From CALDTK01 sp965215215 (GTDB lineage: Bacteria; Bacteroidota; Bacteroidia; Chitinophagales; Saprospiraceae), in contig OZ244043.1 of NCBI GenBank assembly GCA_965215215.1, positions 1,054,001 through 1,118,000 of the forward strand: a stretch of 64,000 nucleotides of DNA, written 5' to 3'. Below the pieces are notes generated by a model. That model had not been told where the DNA came from, ran no database searches, and saw only the letters and a list, made by a program, of their open reading frames with translations. Within the stretch, counting starts at the first letter, position 1, and each line of letters opens with the position of its first letter. Position numbers and translations under genes: made by a program. Shown piece by piece: positions 17,201-25,322 of the stretch.

Positions 17201-18049
17201 TTCGTCCTGAGCGAATACGAGCTGGTCGTCGATCCAAACTTTGGCCGCTCCACACAGTCCGAAGGATAAACCATAGGTATCTGTAGTTGGTACGTCGACG
17301 AAGGTTTGGGCGTAGGCTACGGCATCTTTCGGATCCATATAATAACCGAAGGCTATCGTGACACCCGACATGGCGTTGAGCATCTTCCTCCATCCGAGCG
17401 GAGCGTTAAATTGATTGTAGAAGACGGCGTCGTCCTGCGGCTCCGTGATCGGTCCGTACGCCGCGTCGAAACCACTCCCGTGCACGTTCGGGAAGGGTCC
17501 AGCGAATGACCAATCCAATACGGAGCCCTGACTCCCGAGGCTACGTATACCTGCCTGTGGATTGTTGTCCACGTACAAGAATATATCATATTGCCGTTGA
17601 ATGAGATTGCGCTGCTCGGGAGGCAAGGTCCCTATAGCCAGCGCCCGTTCGAAGATCTTACGCTGCGCTTTTCGGAGCGGCTCATCGACTAGTACCGGAA
17701 ACATATCCGCCAGGTACGCGCCGATAAAGGCGGTGTGCACCTCCTCCGCACTCAGTAGCCGAGCCACGAGGCCAATCATCTCTTCGCTTGTGCTATTGCC
17801 CTGACTAGCCACGTACAAAGCCTCTAGCGCACGCGCATCCCGAGGGGCTTCACTTACTGCTTTCGCGAAAACGTCCTTCGCCGAGCGCGCATCACCCTCC
17901 ACGTAGACGGCCCAGCCCTCGGCCAGTAGATCTTCTACCGGCGTGGGGACCGGAGCGGTCTCCACGGACGGAACCGTCGCACCGACGGGAAGGGATTGGA
18001 GGAAGAGGGAGCAGACTAGTAGGAGTAGGGGCTTGCGCACGTAGCTCAT
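14276..18049 (-). CDS. Large periplasmic TPR / DUF3857 / transglutaminase-like protein
   Basis: A 1257-residue protein with an N-terminal signal sequence (LLLLVCSLFLQSLPVGA). The first half contains TPR-like helical repeats (for example about 570-650, SIAQIHTSAQEYDAALEAYD and the following repeat). It continues with a DUF3857 domain (about 680-880) and a transglutaminase-like core with an apparent Cys-His-Asp triad: LGDCKDVSSLF (about Cys 949), EFNHCIV (about His 990), LTDQYLPY (about Asp 1006). A beta-rich C-terminal domain ends it. Such proteins are common in Bacteroidota; substrate unknown, possibly peptide or protein crosslinks in the envelope. Iterated motifs at 17158 and 17859. Confidence 0.8.
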   Translation of the reverse strand: MSYVRKPLLLLVCSLFLQSLPVGATVPSVETAPVPTPVEDLLAEGWAVYVEGDARSAKDVFAKAVSEAPRDARALEALYVASQGNSTSEEMIGLVARLLSAEEVHTAFIGAYLADMFPVLVDEPLRKAQRKIFERALAIGTLPPEQRNLIQRQYDIFLYVDNNPQAGIRSLGSQGSVLDWSFAGPFPNVHGSGFDAAYGPITEPQDDAVFYNQFNAPLGWRKMLNAMSGVTIAFGYYMDPKDAVAYAQTFVDVPTTDTYGLSFGLCGAAKVWIDDQLVFAQDEERCFEEGHLLLSQKLSAGTHRVLLQLGSAERSGLSYHLRIVDAERNPVPGLKASHSYRAYAKDKVESEVSYGRAFTAAQAASKAAPDDLTANLLLARQQVIFGRWLDAREVVNHMRDLYPKAPCFIELENELFKKEGSETGQAELMAYLRNNLPMYPLVIAERMQKAVEEEDYNLAENELEELEAINGSSSASEMLRVSLLLREENIPGAVKRLNGARKVTPSSQELMWLEYRIEAQVFNRPDNAREVVKTYLRDYNVDEVRAELAKVCSNQGDERLAIKHYRTILDELAYEVGHRRSIAQIHTSAQEYDAALEAYDEAIAQAPDVASFHRGRGEVLLKSKRKEEAVESYTRALQLNPNDFSLRTRLRELRDQPAVYAQLDSLDIMGVIEAQGNLFDETDYALAIIADDVRRIVYEDGVSEARYVAAYKVLNQKGIEQLSEYSLGGAGVDIFEAQVIKPSGQKIDGERGHGTVVFPKLAVGDYVYVSYRVREYYEGKMFGKVWADYQMSGTYPSNESRYQVLFPKDYPLKYELINSDAEPALEELGEFDKLTFSIERPKLIEYEDYMPATTDVAEVLHLSSVPDWDYVASWYDELSAKRTESDYTVRAAVKSVFPQGSEGLSEEEKSRRIYEYIVKEVSYSSLPFRQNGYVPQRAGKTLRTKLGDCKDVSSLFVAMGREVGVGAQLVLVDTRDNGERDLVMPNTEFNHCIVQLDATDEYVELTDQYLPYAAVGPRLRGSIALPVARDGAARDLCQVTASKKRNGIDAYTELAFEGDDLRLSRRSQWYGQLASMQRYDYHDVSRKDQGAELHREIGTRLDKSFSLEEFRFEHLGDLSDTVVVDYAITIDGAVSKMQSMRFFQLPWLHRNTSLDFLNDKERTNPIELWLFTSSDRKFEEIAVELPADAALVETPSDVELEIDGMTYSLRFTLEDNQFKAARTWTRTRDSYAAAEFGDVRKFLRAMDEADQQLIGIK

Positions 18050-18234
18050 TTATGTATGCTACGTATTAAGACCGTAGCACTCGACTGGGGGAAAGCGGTT
18101 TTACCGCGAGGTCAAACCAACCGGTGCAATGTAAACCTCAGTCCAGTCGGCCGCGAGGACTTACCCGCTTGGCGGTAGCGGGTCCGACACCTTTAGTGCA
18201 GCGACGGCCCGCCCCACCCGCCCATCTTCACTCC

Positions 18235-19362
18235 GTGAAGCCCGACTCCCGCCACCTGGCCCTCCTGGCCGCCGCAGCTACCGCCACCAACGCCCTTTTC
18301 TACATAGTTCTGGCCCCCCGCCTCATTCGTCGTCTACGCGACCGAAAAAGTACAAAGATCCCGGTATACCTAGATCCCGAACCCGTTTCCGTAGTCATGG
18401 CCGTTCGCAACGAAGAATCGAACCTCCGCCGGTCGTTCGACCGCTTCCTAAACCAGTCGTACCGCTCCTTCGAAATAGTAGTCACTAACGACAGTAGCAC
18501 CGACCATACGGCCTCACTGCTAGCGAGTTACGCAAGCACAAACACTACCTTGCGTTCAGTTACGGAGAGCGCCGAAACGCACCCGGGCAAGAAGAAAGCA
18601 CTCGCAACGGCGATTGCCAACGCCCGGGCAAGTTGGTTGCTCGCCACCGACGGAGACTGCGCTCCGGCATCACCCGACTGGATCGGTCACATGATGGCGG
18701 CGCGCGGGCCCGGGACCGAGATCGTACTGGGTTACAGCCCGTACCGCCGGCGCCCCGGACTACTCAACAAGTGGATCCGTTTCGAAGCGCTGTACACGGC
18801 GGTTCAGTACCTGACGGCCTCCCTCGCGGGGCACCCCTACATGGGGGTCGGGCGCAACCTCCTCTACAGCCGAACGCTCTTTGACAGGCTAGGCGGATTC
18901 TCCGCGCACGAACACATCATGGCCGGCGACGACGATCTACTCGTCAACGCCGGCGCAACCCCGAGCAATACCGAAATATGTATTCACCCTGATTCTTGGG
19001 TTTTTACCGAGCCACATGTGACCTGGCGAGCCTACCAGCGTCAGAAACAACGTCACCTCGCGGTGGGCAAGCACTACGAGCTCGCCGACCGACTGTGGCT
19101 CGGGACGCTCGCGGGTTCACACCTCGCACACTACGCCCTCACCCTCGCACTCGGCCTCTCCGGCCACCCGCGCTGGGCGCTGGCTCTGTACTCCACCCGA
19201 ATGTCCGTCGTCTGGCCCCGAATGCGGGACCTGGCGGCCGGGTTGGGAGAGGGCGACCTGATCAAACTCGTGCCGGCGTTCGACCTGGCTGTCGCGACCT
19301 ACTACCTACGATTCGCTCATACACTTCTTACCAGCTCTCAGACCAAACGAACATGGCAATGA
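18235..19362 (+). CDS. Membrane-anchored family 2 glycosyltransferase
   Basis: A 375-residue GT2-fold protein. An N-terminal membrane helix (LALLAAAATATNALFYIVLA) precedes the catalytic domain: VSVVMAVRNEESNL, TNDSSTDHT, the TDGDC acidic metal motif (Asp-x-Asp), GDDDLLV with the catalytic acidic cluster, and RAYQRQKQR, equivalent to the QxxRW region. C-terminal hydrophobic helices follow. The GTG at 18235 is preferred over GTG 18124, whose extra residues look non-coding. It would make an envelope or extracellular glycan; acceptor unknown. It overlaps the sigma factor gene by 10 bases. Confidence 0.82.
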   Translation: MKPDSRHLALLAAAATATNALFYIVLAPRLIRRLRDRKSTKIPVYLDPEPVSVVMAVRNEESNLRRSFDRFLNQSYRSFEIVVTNDSSTDHTASLLASYASTNTTLRSVTESAETHPGKKKALATAIANARASWLLATDGDCAPASPDWIGHMMAARGPGTEIVLGYSPYRRRPGLLNKWIRFEALYTAVQYLTASLAGHPYMGVGRNLLYSRTLFDRLGGFSAHEHIMAGDDDLLVNAGATPSNTEICIHPDSWVFTEPHVTWRAYQRQKQRHLAVGKHYELADRLWLGTLAGSHLAHYALTLALGLSGHPRWALALYSTRMSVVWPRMRDLAAGLGEGDLIKLVPAFDLAVATYYLRFAHTLLTSSQTKRTWQ

Positions 19363-19997
19363 CCCCCAACCCCCGCCTTTCCGACCGTGCTCGCGAAGAT
19401 TACCGACTCGTATGCCAGGCGATCGCCGGCGATCAGGAGGCCTACACCAACCTCATGAACCGCTACCGGGGCGCCATCCAGCAGATGATGTTTAAGATGG
19501 TCAACGACGCCGAAGACGCCAACGACCTCACCCAGGAGGCCTTCGCGAAGGCCTTCAACAAGCTGCCGAGCTACGAGCCCCGCTACGCCTTCAGCACCTG
19601 GCTCTTCAAGATTGCCACCAACAACTGCATCGACCACATCCGCAAAAAGCGCCTGGTCACGCTCTCGATCGACGAAACGATCAAAGAGGATTCCAGCCAG
19701 GAGTTCTCCTACAACATCCGCTCCACCGAGAAGGACCCCGAGCAGGAGGTCATCCTCGGCCAGCGCTCCCGCATGATGCGCCAGCTCATCTCGCAGCTCT
19801 CCACCAAGTACCGCCTCATGATCGAGATGCGCTTCTACCAGGAGCTCTCCTACGACGAGATCGCCACCGAGCTCAACATCCCCCTCGGTACCGTGAAGGC
19901 CCAGCTGTTCCGCGCCAAGGAGATGCTCCACAATAAGCTCAAGCAACCCGCCGCCCTCAGCTACCTCGAGTACAACACCCGCGTAGCCAAAAATTAG
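19353..19997 (+). CDS. ECF-type RNA polymerase sigma factor (first)
   Basis: A 214-residue sigma-70 family member with only regions 2 and 4. Region 2: DAEDANDLTQEAFAKAFNKL and FSTWLFKIATNNCIDHIRKK. Region 4: YRLMIEMRFYQELSYDEIA and PLGTVKAQLFRAKEMLHNKL. No anti-sigma gene is adjacent. The ATG at 19353 overlaps the end of the glycosyltransferase gene, so the two are likely co-expressed. Its stop TAG shares bases with the TAA of the convergent aminotransferase (TTAG at 19994-19997). Confidence 0.92.
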   Translation: MAMTPNPRLSDRAREDYRLVCQAIAGDQEAYTNLMNRYRGAIQQMMFKMVNDAEDANDLTQEAFAKAFNKLPSYEPRYAFSTWLFKIATNNCIDHIRKKRLVTLSIDETIKEDSSQEFSYNIRSTEKDPEQEVILGQRSRMMRQLISQLSTKYRLMIEMRFYQELSYDEIATELNIPLGTVKAQLFRAKEMLHNKLKQPAALSYLEYNTRVAKN

Positions 19998-21298
19998 GTC
20001 TCAACCAGTCGAGCCATCGCCGTCCCGAGCTCCCGCAGCCCGAGGCCCGAATACACGAGTCGCAGCCACCCGTTCTCCACGTGCCCGAATCCCCCCGGCG
20101 CGGTGAGCACGAGGTGGCGCTCCTCGTAGAGCTTACGCCAAAGTTTGGTCGTATCGCCCCCCGGATCACCCGGTCGCATCCACACGAACAGACTCCCGCG
20201 GGCGGCCGCGTAGGGGATGCCGTGCTCCCGCAAAACGGTAATCGCCGCGGCGTAGCTCTCGGTGAGCCGGGCTTGGTTGGTTTTCGCGTAAGCGGCCACC
20301 CAGGCGTGGTCGGCGAGCAGCTCCGAGAGCAGCCACTGCGTGTGGTTGCTCACCGTGTGCGGGGCGCCGAGGTTGCCGATCGCCCGCAGCAGCGCCTCGT
20401 TGCGGGAGTAGAGCACGCCGGTGCGCAGTCCGGAAACGCCGAAATCCTTCGAGAACGAGTACCACCAGTGCAGGTACGGGCTGCGGCGCCGCTCCACCTC
20501 CCGGAGGAAGGAGTAGTACGGCGCGGGCTCTGCCGGGTAATCGGCGGCGAGGCGCGTATCCCGTACGTCGAGTTGCGAGAGCGCGTAGAGCTCGTTTACA
20601 CACAGGTGCACTTCGTGCGCGATGCACCAATCGGCAATGCTAATGAGCTGCTCGCGCCGGTAGATGCTCCCCGTGGGATTATCCGGCTGCGTGAGCACCA
20701 GCATGCGGAAGCGTTTGCCGGCGGCGGTCAATTTGGCCCACACCCGTTCCAAATCGGCAGTGCGAAGTGGATGGATACCGTGCGCGAAGGGCTCGCGCGG
20801 CACGAGGTCGAATCGCTCCAGTCCGGCCTTATTCTCGACGTCGGCCCGGTAGGCCGGATAGCTCGGCGCCGGAAACACGGCCACCTCGCCGGGGTCGCCG
20901 AGGCACCAGGCGCACAGCTCCACGACGCCCGTCGCCCCGGAGCTCACCGCGAAGCCCTCCGGATCGAGCGCGAGCGCGTTTTGCCCGCCCAAATTCGCGA
21001 TGTGCCTTCCGGCAAAACGCGCCAGGGCCTCCCGCAGCGGGGGCGCTCCGGCGATCGAGGTGTACTTCGCGACCCAGTCGGGCACCACCCGCGTGGCCGA
21101 AATCTCGGCGAGCTTGTCGCGCAGCTCCGGCCAACTGAGCACGTTCTCCGCCACGGCCAGCAGGAGGGCGCCCCCCGGGTTTCGCTCCGCGTCGTAGAGG
21201 TTCCGTTCCGCTTCCGCCAAAACTTCGAGATCGCCCCGCAGCGGGCGGTCGAGGATGTAGTGGCCGCGCTCGGAGAGCGTTTTTTGCGTCGTCGCCAT
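19994..21298 (-). CDS. PLP-dependent aminotransferase, class I/II
   Basis: A 434-residue fold-type I enzyme. The cofactor lysine lies in SFSKDFGVSGLRTG, the phosphate-binding Arg in the same block, the cofactor-ring region in QPDNPTGS, and substrate-side Asn/Tyr in VNELYALS. It most resembles the 1-aminocyclopropane-carboxylate synthase / aspartate-aminotransferase-like branch. The amino donor and product cannot be deduced. The tail overlaps the sigma factor gene by 4 bases on the opposite strand. Iterated motifs at 20280 and 21210, and a 15-base variant at 21004. Confidence 0.85.
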   Translation of the reverse strand: MATTQKTLSERGHYILDRPLRGDLEVLAEAERNLYDAERNPGGALLLAVAENVLSWPELRDKLAEISATRVVPDWVAKYTSIAGAPPLREALARFAGRHIANLGGQNALALDPEGFAVSSGATGVVELCAWCLGDPGEVAVFPAPSYPAYRADVENKAGLERFDLVPREPFAHGIHPLRTADLERVWAKLTAAGKRFRMLVLTQPDNPTGSIYRREQLISIADWCIAHEVHLCVNELYALSQLDVRDTRLAADYPAEPAPYYSFLREVERRRSPYLHWWYSFSKDFGVSGLRTGVLYSRNEALLRAIGNLGAPHTVSNHTQWLLSELLADHAWVAAYAKTNQARLTESYAAAITVLREHGIPYAAARGSLFVWMRPGDPGGDTTKLWRKLYEERHLVLTAPGGFGHVENGWLRLVYSGLGLRELGTAMARLVET

Positions 21299-21454
21299 GG
21301 GGTGAATGTAGGCGCCGACGCCGTTTGCGCCTTAGGCTGTGTCCGATGACCCTTGCCGCAGCGAGCGCGCGCGAACCCGATGCCGGGCGAGGGGTTAAGT
21401 CGCACGGGAGCGAATTACGCGGCTTGCAGTAGGTAGGGCATTGCCGGACACGGG

Positions 21455-23014
21455 CTAGCCCGCGTAGCTAAACCGCAGCTTCTCGAGGCGCAGTTGCATG
21501 CCCTCGAGCGCTTCGCGGGTCTGGCGCTGGTTGGCCTCGGCGAGCTCGGCGAAACGCGCCTCCACGAATAGGTTTTGGCGCAAGCCCGACAGGGGGCCGG
21601 GCGCTTCGGCGTCGAGGCGTCCGGTTTGCTCCCTCACGTAGCTGAGCAGCTCGCGGTAGCGCTCGTCCCAGTGCTGCACGAGGAGCCGGTGGGGCTGCTT
21701 GTCGATGATCTCGGTGCGCTCGATCTGGCGCGTGCGCAGGCGGTAGGTGTACTCGCGGGCGTTGTACTCCACGGCGACGGTGTGCGGGCGGTCGCCCTTG
21801 CGGACCTTGAGTCGATTGACGAGATTCTTATCCTCCCCGAAGAGGTTCGTAACTCTGGCTTCCCCCTGATCGAGCCCGTCGAACTGCTTGATCGAAACCA
21901 AACTACCTTCAAACTGAGCGTCCTCCTTGAGCAACTCGTAGTACTCGTCGAGCACGGGCTGGAGCTGATCCTCGGCCACCACGTGGCGCACGCGGATCTC
22001 GGCGTCCACGTCGCCCTCGAAGGCGTCGAGCTCGCGACGCAGCATCGGCAGGTTGACGGCCACCGCGTAACCGTGCTGGCGCACCGCCTCGGCGATCATC
22101 TCGCGGATGTGGTCGCGCTGACTCGGCTGGCTCCACAGGCAAAACTCCAGCAGGAAGCAATCCATCAGATCGACCTCCCCGCGGCCGTTGAGGTAGGCGC
22201 TGGCGCGGAGCAGGCGCACGGACTTCTTCCAGCGGCGGTCGTACACGCGGAGGTGATCCGCCGGATCCGGCCGTTCGGCGTTGTAGGCGTCGATGCGGGT
22301 CTTGACGACTTGCAGGGTGTTGAGCGCCTCCGGACTCAATTCAACCTCATCGATCGCCGCCGAGTAGGCGTCGAGCTCGTTTTGCGAGAGCGCCACGCCT
22401 TGCGGCAAAACCACCCGGTAAACGTCGGAGGTATCCGAGATGAGCCGCACGAAGCTCTCGAACTTGCGGACGTTGTCGACCTCGAGGCGGACGAGGAAGC
22501 GGTCCCAGAGCGGATCGAGCGAGGAGCCGGGCGCGGGCAGCTCGTTGGAGGCCGAGATGATGGCGCGCACCTCGACGGCTACCTCCTGCTCCCCGTTGCG
22601 GTAGACGCGCTCGTTGAGGATGGTGAGCAGGGCGTTCTGGATGGCCGGACCGGCTTTCCAGATCTCGTCGAGGAAGACCACGTTGGCGCCCGGGAGGTAG
22701 CGGTCGGTGAGGCGCTCGTACTTATCCTCCTCCTTGAGTTTGCGGATGGAGATGGGACCGAAGATCTCGTCGGGCGTCGAGAACTTCGACATGAGGTACT
22801 CGAAGCTCTTACCGTCGGCGAAGGCGTACTTGAGGCGGCGGGCGATGAGGGATTTGCCGACGCCGGGGGGGCCGAGCAGGAAAACGGATTCGCCGGCGAT
22901 CGCGCTGAGCAGCGAGAGGGACACCGCCTGGTCGCGCTCGTGCAAATTCTCGGTTAGGGCGGAGAGTAGCTGCTTCGTGCGCTCGCGGACGCCTGCGTGC
23001 GGGGGGGTGGACAA
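21455..23014 (-). CDS. MoxR/RavA-type AAA+ ATPase
   Basis: A 519-residue protein. The AAA+ module spans about 20-310: Walker A GPPGVGKS, Walker B VVFLDEIWKAG, sensor 1 IISASNELP, arginine-finger region LWDRFLVRLE. A RavA-like C-terminal part (LARA/discoid-type and helical) follows. RavA proteins act as chaperone-like ATPases, usually with a VWA partner (ViaA). No VWA gene is adjacent here; the gene instead follows the SlyD-like isomerase by 30 bases, suggesting a two-gene folding operon. Iterated motif at 21572 and variants at 22379 and 22397. Confidence 0.85.
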   Translation of the reverse strand: MSTPPHAGVRERTKQLLSALTENLHERDQAVSLSLLSAIAGESVFLLGPPGVGKSLIARRLKYAFADGKSFEYLMSKFSTPDEIFGPISIRKLKEEDKYERLTDRYLPGANVVFLDEIWKAGPAIQNALLTILNERVYRNGEQEVAVEVRAIISASNELPAPGSSLDPLWDRFLVRLEVDNVRKFESFVRLISDTSDVYRVVLPQGVALSQNELDAYSAAIDEVELSPEALNTLQVVKTRIDAYNAERPDPADHLRVYDRRWKKSVRLLRASAYLNGRGEVDLMDCFLLEFCLWSQPSQRDHIREMIAEAVRQHGYAVAVNLPMLRRELDAFEGDVDAEIRVRHVVAEDQLQPVLDEYYELLKEDAQFEGSLVSIKQFDGLDQGEARVTNLFGEDKNLVNRLKVRKGDRPHTVAVEYNAREYTYRLRTRQIERTEIIDKQPHRLLVQHWDERYRELLSYVREQTGRLDAEAPGPLSGLRQNLFVEARFAELAEANQRQTREALEGMQLRLEKLRFSYAG

Positions 23015-23044
23015 GGGGGAAGTTTCGATAGGGGCGCTAGGTAG

Positions 23045-23563
23045 TTAGGCGGAGCGGAGACCGGCGTCCTCGATGTGGTGTCCGCGGACGAGCTCGTCGG
23101 GTACGGCGTCGCGGACGTGCAGCACGGCGCCCTCGAAGTAGAGCGGTTTGCCGGCCATGTGGTGGTTGAAGTCGACGACGACCTCCTCGCCGTCGGTACG
23201 GACGACCTTGCCGTTGTGCGTGCGGCCCTCCCCGTCTTGCAGGCGCACGAAGTTGCCCGGGTGCAGCAGGGCGGGCGGGACGTGTCCGTCGCGCTCGGCG
23301 AAGAGCGCCCGGTCGAGCCGGAGGATCTGGTCGCCGCGGTGCGGTCCGTAGGCGCGCTCCACGGGCAGCGTGAAGGCGAAGCTAGCGCGGTCGGGCAGGC
23401 CGTTGAGCTCGTCTTCGAAAGCGGGCAGCAGGGCGCCGGTACCGAAGAGGAAGACGAAGGGATAATTTACGTCCATACGCTCGAGGAGCTCGCCGCCGGG
23501 ACCGCCTTCGCGCAGGTCGTAGCGCATGGTGACCACCTTGCCGGGACCGATGAGAGTTGCCAT
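23045..23563 (-). CDS. FKBP-type peptidyl-prolyl isomerase, SlyD-like
   Basis: A 172-residue protein with the SlyD layout: a split FKBP domain (VVTMRYDLREGGPGGELLER and the C-terminal FEGAVLHVRDAV) around an inserted chaperone (IF) domain with VPPALLHPGNFVRLQDGEG. The signature VDFNHHMAGKPLYFE of SlyD is clear. The C-terminus is short and only weakly histidine-containing (GHHIEDAGLRSA), unlike the metal-binding tail of E. coli SlyD. Cytoplasmic prolyl isomerase/chaperone. First gene of a leftward pair with the RavA-like ATPase. Confidence 0.88.
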   Translation of the reverse strand: MATLIGPGKVVTMRYDLREGGPGGELLERMDVNYPFVFLFGTGALLPAFEDELNGLPDRASFAFTLPVERAYGPHRGDQILRLDRALFAERDGHVPPALLHPGNFVRLQDGEGRTHNGKVVRTDGEEVVVDFNHHMAGKPLYFEGAVLHVRDAVPDELVRGHHIEDAGLRSA

Positions 23564-23678
23564 AGTCTACGATGCTCAACCTGGTAAGCCATAAAAGGTT
23601 AGATCCCGCAATATGGAGTGCCGCGCGTAGGTTAAAGGGCCGATTGCCAACTTGACTTAATGAATCAACCCGTATTAC

Positions 23679-23912
23679 ATGACCCTACCTTCTACACACA
23701 ACCAACTCGTGCGCTTGGCGTACGGCGAGACGCCCACCTTGGAGCGCCTCGAGCTTGAGTTCGCGATCGAGTCGAACCGAGACGTCCGCGAGGAGTACGA
23801 GGAACTTCGGACCGCCCTACGGGAGCTGCCCCGAGTGACCTTCGTCCCCTCCGCGAAAGCCCTCGGCGCCGTCTTGGCGTACAGCCGCCACACCGGTGGC
23901 GCCGAGGCCTAA
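23679..23912 (+). CDS. Small acidic protein of unknown function
   Basis: A 77-residue soluble protein, strongly helical and acidic in its middle (LERLELEFAIESNRDVREEY), with a conserved-looking tail (LPRVTFVPSAKALGAVLAYS). It resembles short proteins often annotated as hypothetical next to housekeeping genes in Bacteroidota, but I cannot name the family. It is divergent from the isomerase gene and followed by a strong terminator at 23958, so it forms a single-gene unit. Confidence 0.65.
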   Translation: MTLPSTHNQLVRLAYGETPTLERLELEFAIESNRDVREEYEELRTALRELPRVTFVPSAKALGAVLAYSRHTGGAEA

Positions 23913-23957
23913 CGCACCACGCGTTAAGCCGGTGCTGCGCCGGTGGTCCCCGTACGA

Positions 23958-23993
23958 GCCCCCGCGCGACATCGGTCGCGCGGGGGCTTTCCT
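23958..23993 (+). terminator. Rho-independent terminator after the 77-aa gene
   Basis: A perfect 13-bp GC-rich stem (GCCCCCGCGCGAC paired with 23975-23987) with a 4-base loop is followed by TTTCCT. It isolates recA from the upstream small gene. Confidence 0.8.
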
Positions 23994-24043
23994 AATTTGT
24001 GAAGAATTTTTCGGTAGGCGGCCGAATTTCAACACAATTTGTT

Positions 24044-24051
24044 TACTTTTG
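24044..24051 (+). promoter_or_regulatory. Candidate -7 promoter element of recA
   Basis: TACTTTTG matches the Bacteroidota -7 consensus TAnnTTTG, 39 bases before the recA ATG and after the upstream terminator. The -33 TTTG element is not clear; only a T-rich TTTTTCGG stretch lies at about 24007-24014. No LexA-type palindrome is recognised nearby. Confidence 0.45.
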
Positions 24052-24090
24052 ATCCGGATCGAAATTTAAGCAACCGACAAACCACTCACC

Positions 24091-25161
24091 ATGGCTAACG
24101 ACAGAGAATCGAAGCTCAAAGCCCTCCAACTTACCGTTGATCGGCTCGAAAAAAACTACGGCAAGGGAACCATCATGCGACTCGGGGAGAAGACCCGTTC
24201 GGACATCGACACGATCCCCTCCGGCTCCCTCGGGCTCGACATCGCCTTGGGGATCAACGGCTTTCCGCGCGGCCGCGTCGTGGAGATCTACGGTCCGGAG
24301 TCCTCGGGCAAGACGACCCTCGCCATCCACGCCATCGCCGAGGTACAGAAGAAGGGGGGGATCGCCGCGATCATCGACGCGGAGCACGCTTTCGACCGGA
24401 CCTACGCCGAGGCCCTCGGCGTCGACGTCGAGAACCTGTTCATCACTCAGCCGGACAACGGCGAGCAGGCCCTAGAGATCACGGAGAGCCTCATCCGCTC
24501 CGGCGCGGTCGACATCGTCGTCATCGACTCGGTCGCCGCCCTTACCCCCCGCGGGGAGATCGAGGGCGAGATGGGCGACTCCAAGGTCGGACTCCACGCC
24601 CGCCTCATGTCGCAGGCCATGCGCAAGCTGACCGGTGCGATCGGCAAGACCAACTGCACCTGCATCTTCATCAACCAGTTGCGCGAAAAGATCGGCGTGC
24701 TGTTCGGCAACCCCGAGACGACCACCGGGGGGAACGCTCTGAAGTTTTACGCGTCCATCCGCCTCGACATCCGCCGCAACGGCGCTGCCCTTAAGGACAA
24801 AGAGGGCAACGTGATCGGCAACCACGTGAAGGTGAAAGTGGTCAAGAACAAACTCGCTCCCCCCTTCCGGATCGCCGAGTTCGACATCATGTACGGCGAG
24901 GGTATTTCCAAGGTCGGTGAAATCGTCGACCTCGCCGTCGACCACGACATCATCCAAAAGTCGGGCGCCTGGTACGCCTACGACGACGCCAAGATCGCGC
25001 AGGGTCGAGATTCGGCGAAGCGCTTTCTGTCGGATAACCCGGAGATCGCCGACGAGATCGAAGCGAAGATCAAAGTCATCATCAACCCAGCACCACTGGA
25101 GGAGCCGAGCGCGAACGGCGACGGTAAGGATGCGGGTGCACTGAAAAAGGAGAAGGCTTAG
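24091..25161 (+). CDS. recA: Recombinase RecA
   Basis: A 356-residue RecA, the standard length. It forms filaments on single-stranded DNA, drives strand exchange and stimulates LexA-type self-cleavage. Walker A GPESSGKTT, Walker B VVIDSVAAL, the L1/L2 DNA-binding loops around MGDSKVGLHARLMSQAMRKL and GGNALKFYAS, and the NQLREKIGV block are all present. The C-terminus ends in an acidic then lysine-rich tail. Single gene bounded by hairpins at 23958 and 25206. Confidence 0.98.
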   Translation: MANDRESKLKALQLTVDRLEKNYGKGTIMRLGEKTRSDIDTIPSGSLGLDIALGINGFPRGRVVEIYGPESSGKTTLAIHAIAEVQKKGGIAAIIDAEHAFDRTYAEALGVDVENLFITQPDNGEQALEITESLIRSGAVDIVVIDSVAALTPRGEIEGEMGDSKVGLHARLMSQAMRKLTGAIGKTNCTCIFINQLREKIGVLFGNPETTTGGNALKFYASIRLDIRRNGAALKDKEGNVIGNHVKVKVVKNKLAPPFRIAEFDIMYGEGISKVGEIVDLAVDHDIIQKSGAWYAYDDAKIAQGRDSAKRFLSDNPEIADEIEAKIKVIINPAPLEEPSANGDGKDAGALKKEKA

Positions 25162-25205
25162 CGGTAGCTCGGCTAACCCCCACTACCGAAACCGATACGT
25201 ATTCC

Positions 25206-25241
25206 ACGCCCTGTGCGATCCCGCGCGATCGTGCAGGGCGT
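25206..25241 (+). terminator. Hairpin after recA
   Basis: An imperfect 15-bp stem (ACGCCCTGTGCGATC with 25227-25241, two mismatches) with a 6-base loop. No long T-run follows (TCATTTG), so it is only a probable transcription end. Confidence 0.5.
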
Positions 25242-25322
25242 CATTTGTACCGTACATCTTGTACCGTACATCCGTCCGGGCGGCGCAACGGTCGGTCGGC
25301 TGCGGCGAGGACAGCCCCTCGC

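Noticed and set aside
18086..18102. Short hairpin AGCGGTTTTACCGC upstream of the TPR/transglutaminase gene as a terminator or motif copy
   Set aside because: The stem is only 5 bp, lacks a T-run, and does not match the iterated motif beyond GTTTT.
20081..22957. Long rightward ORFs at 20081-21349 and 21575-22957 opposite the aminotransferase and RavA genes
   Set aside because: They are mirror images of well-supported genes with catalytic motifs. GC-rich third positions leave the antisense frame open. Their residues are low in variety and match no family.
24041..24075. A LexA/SOS operator before recA
   Set aside because: No convincing palindrome of any SOS-box type is visible in the short leader; only the -7-like element can be supported.
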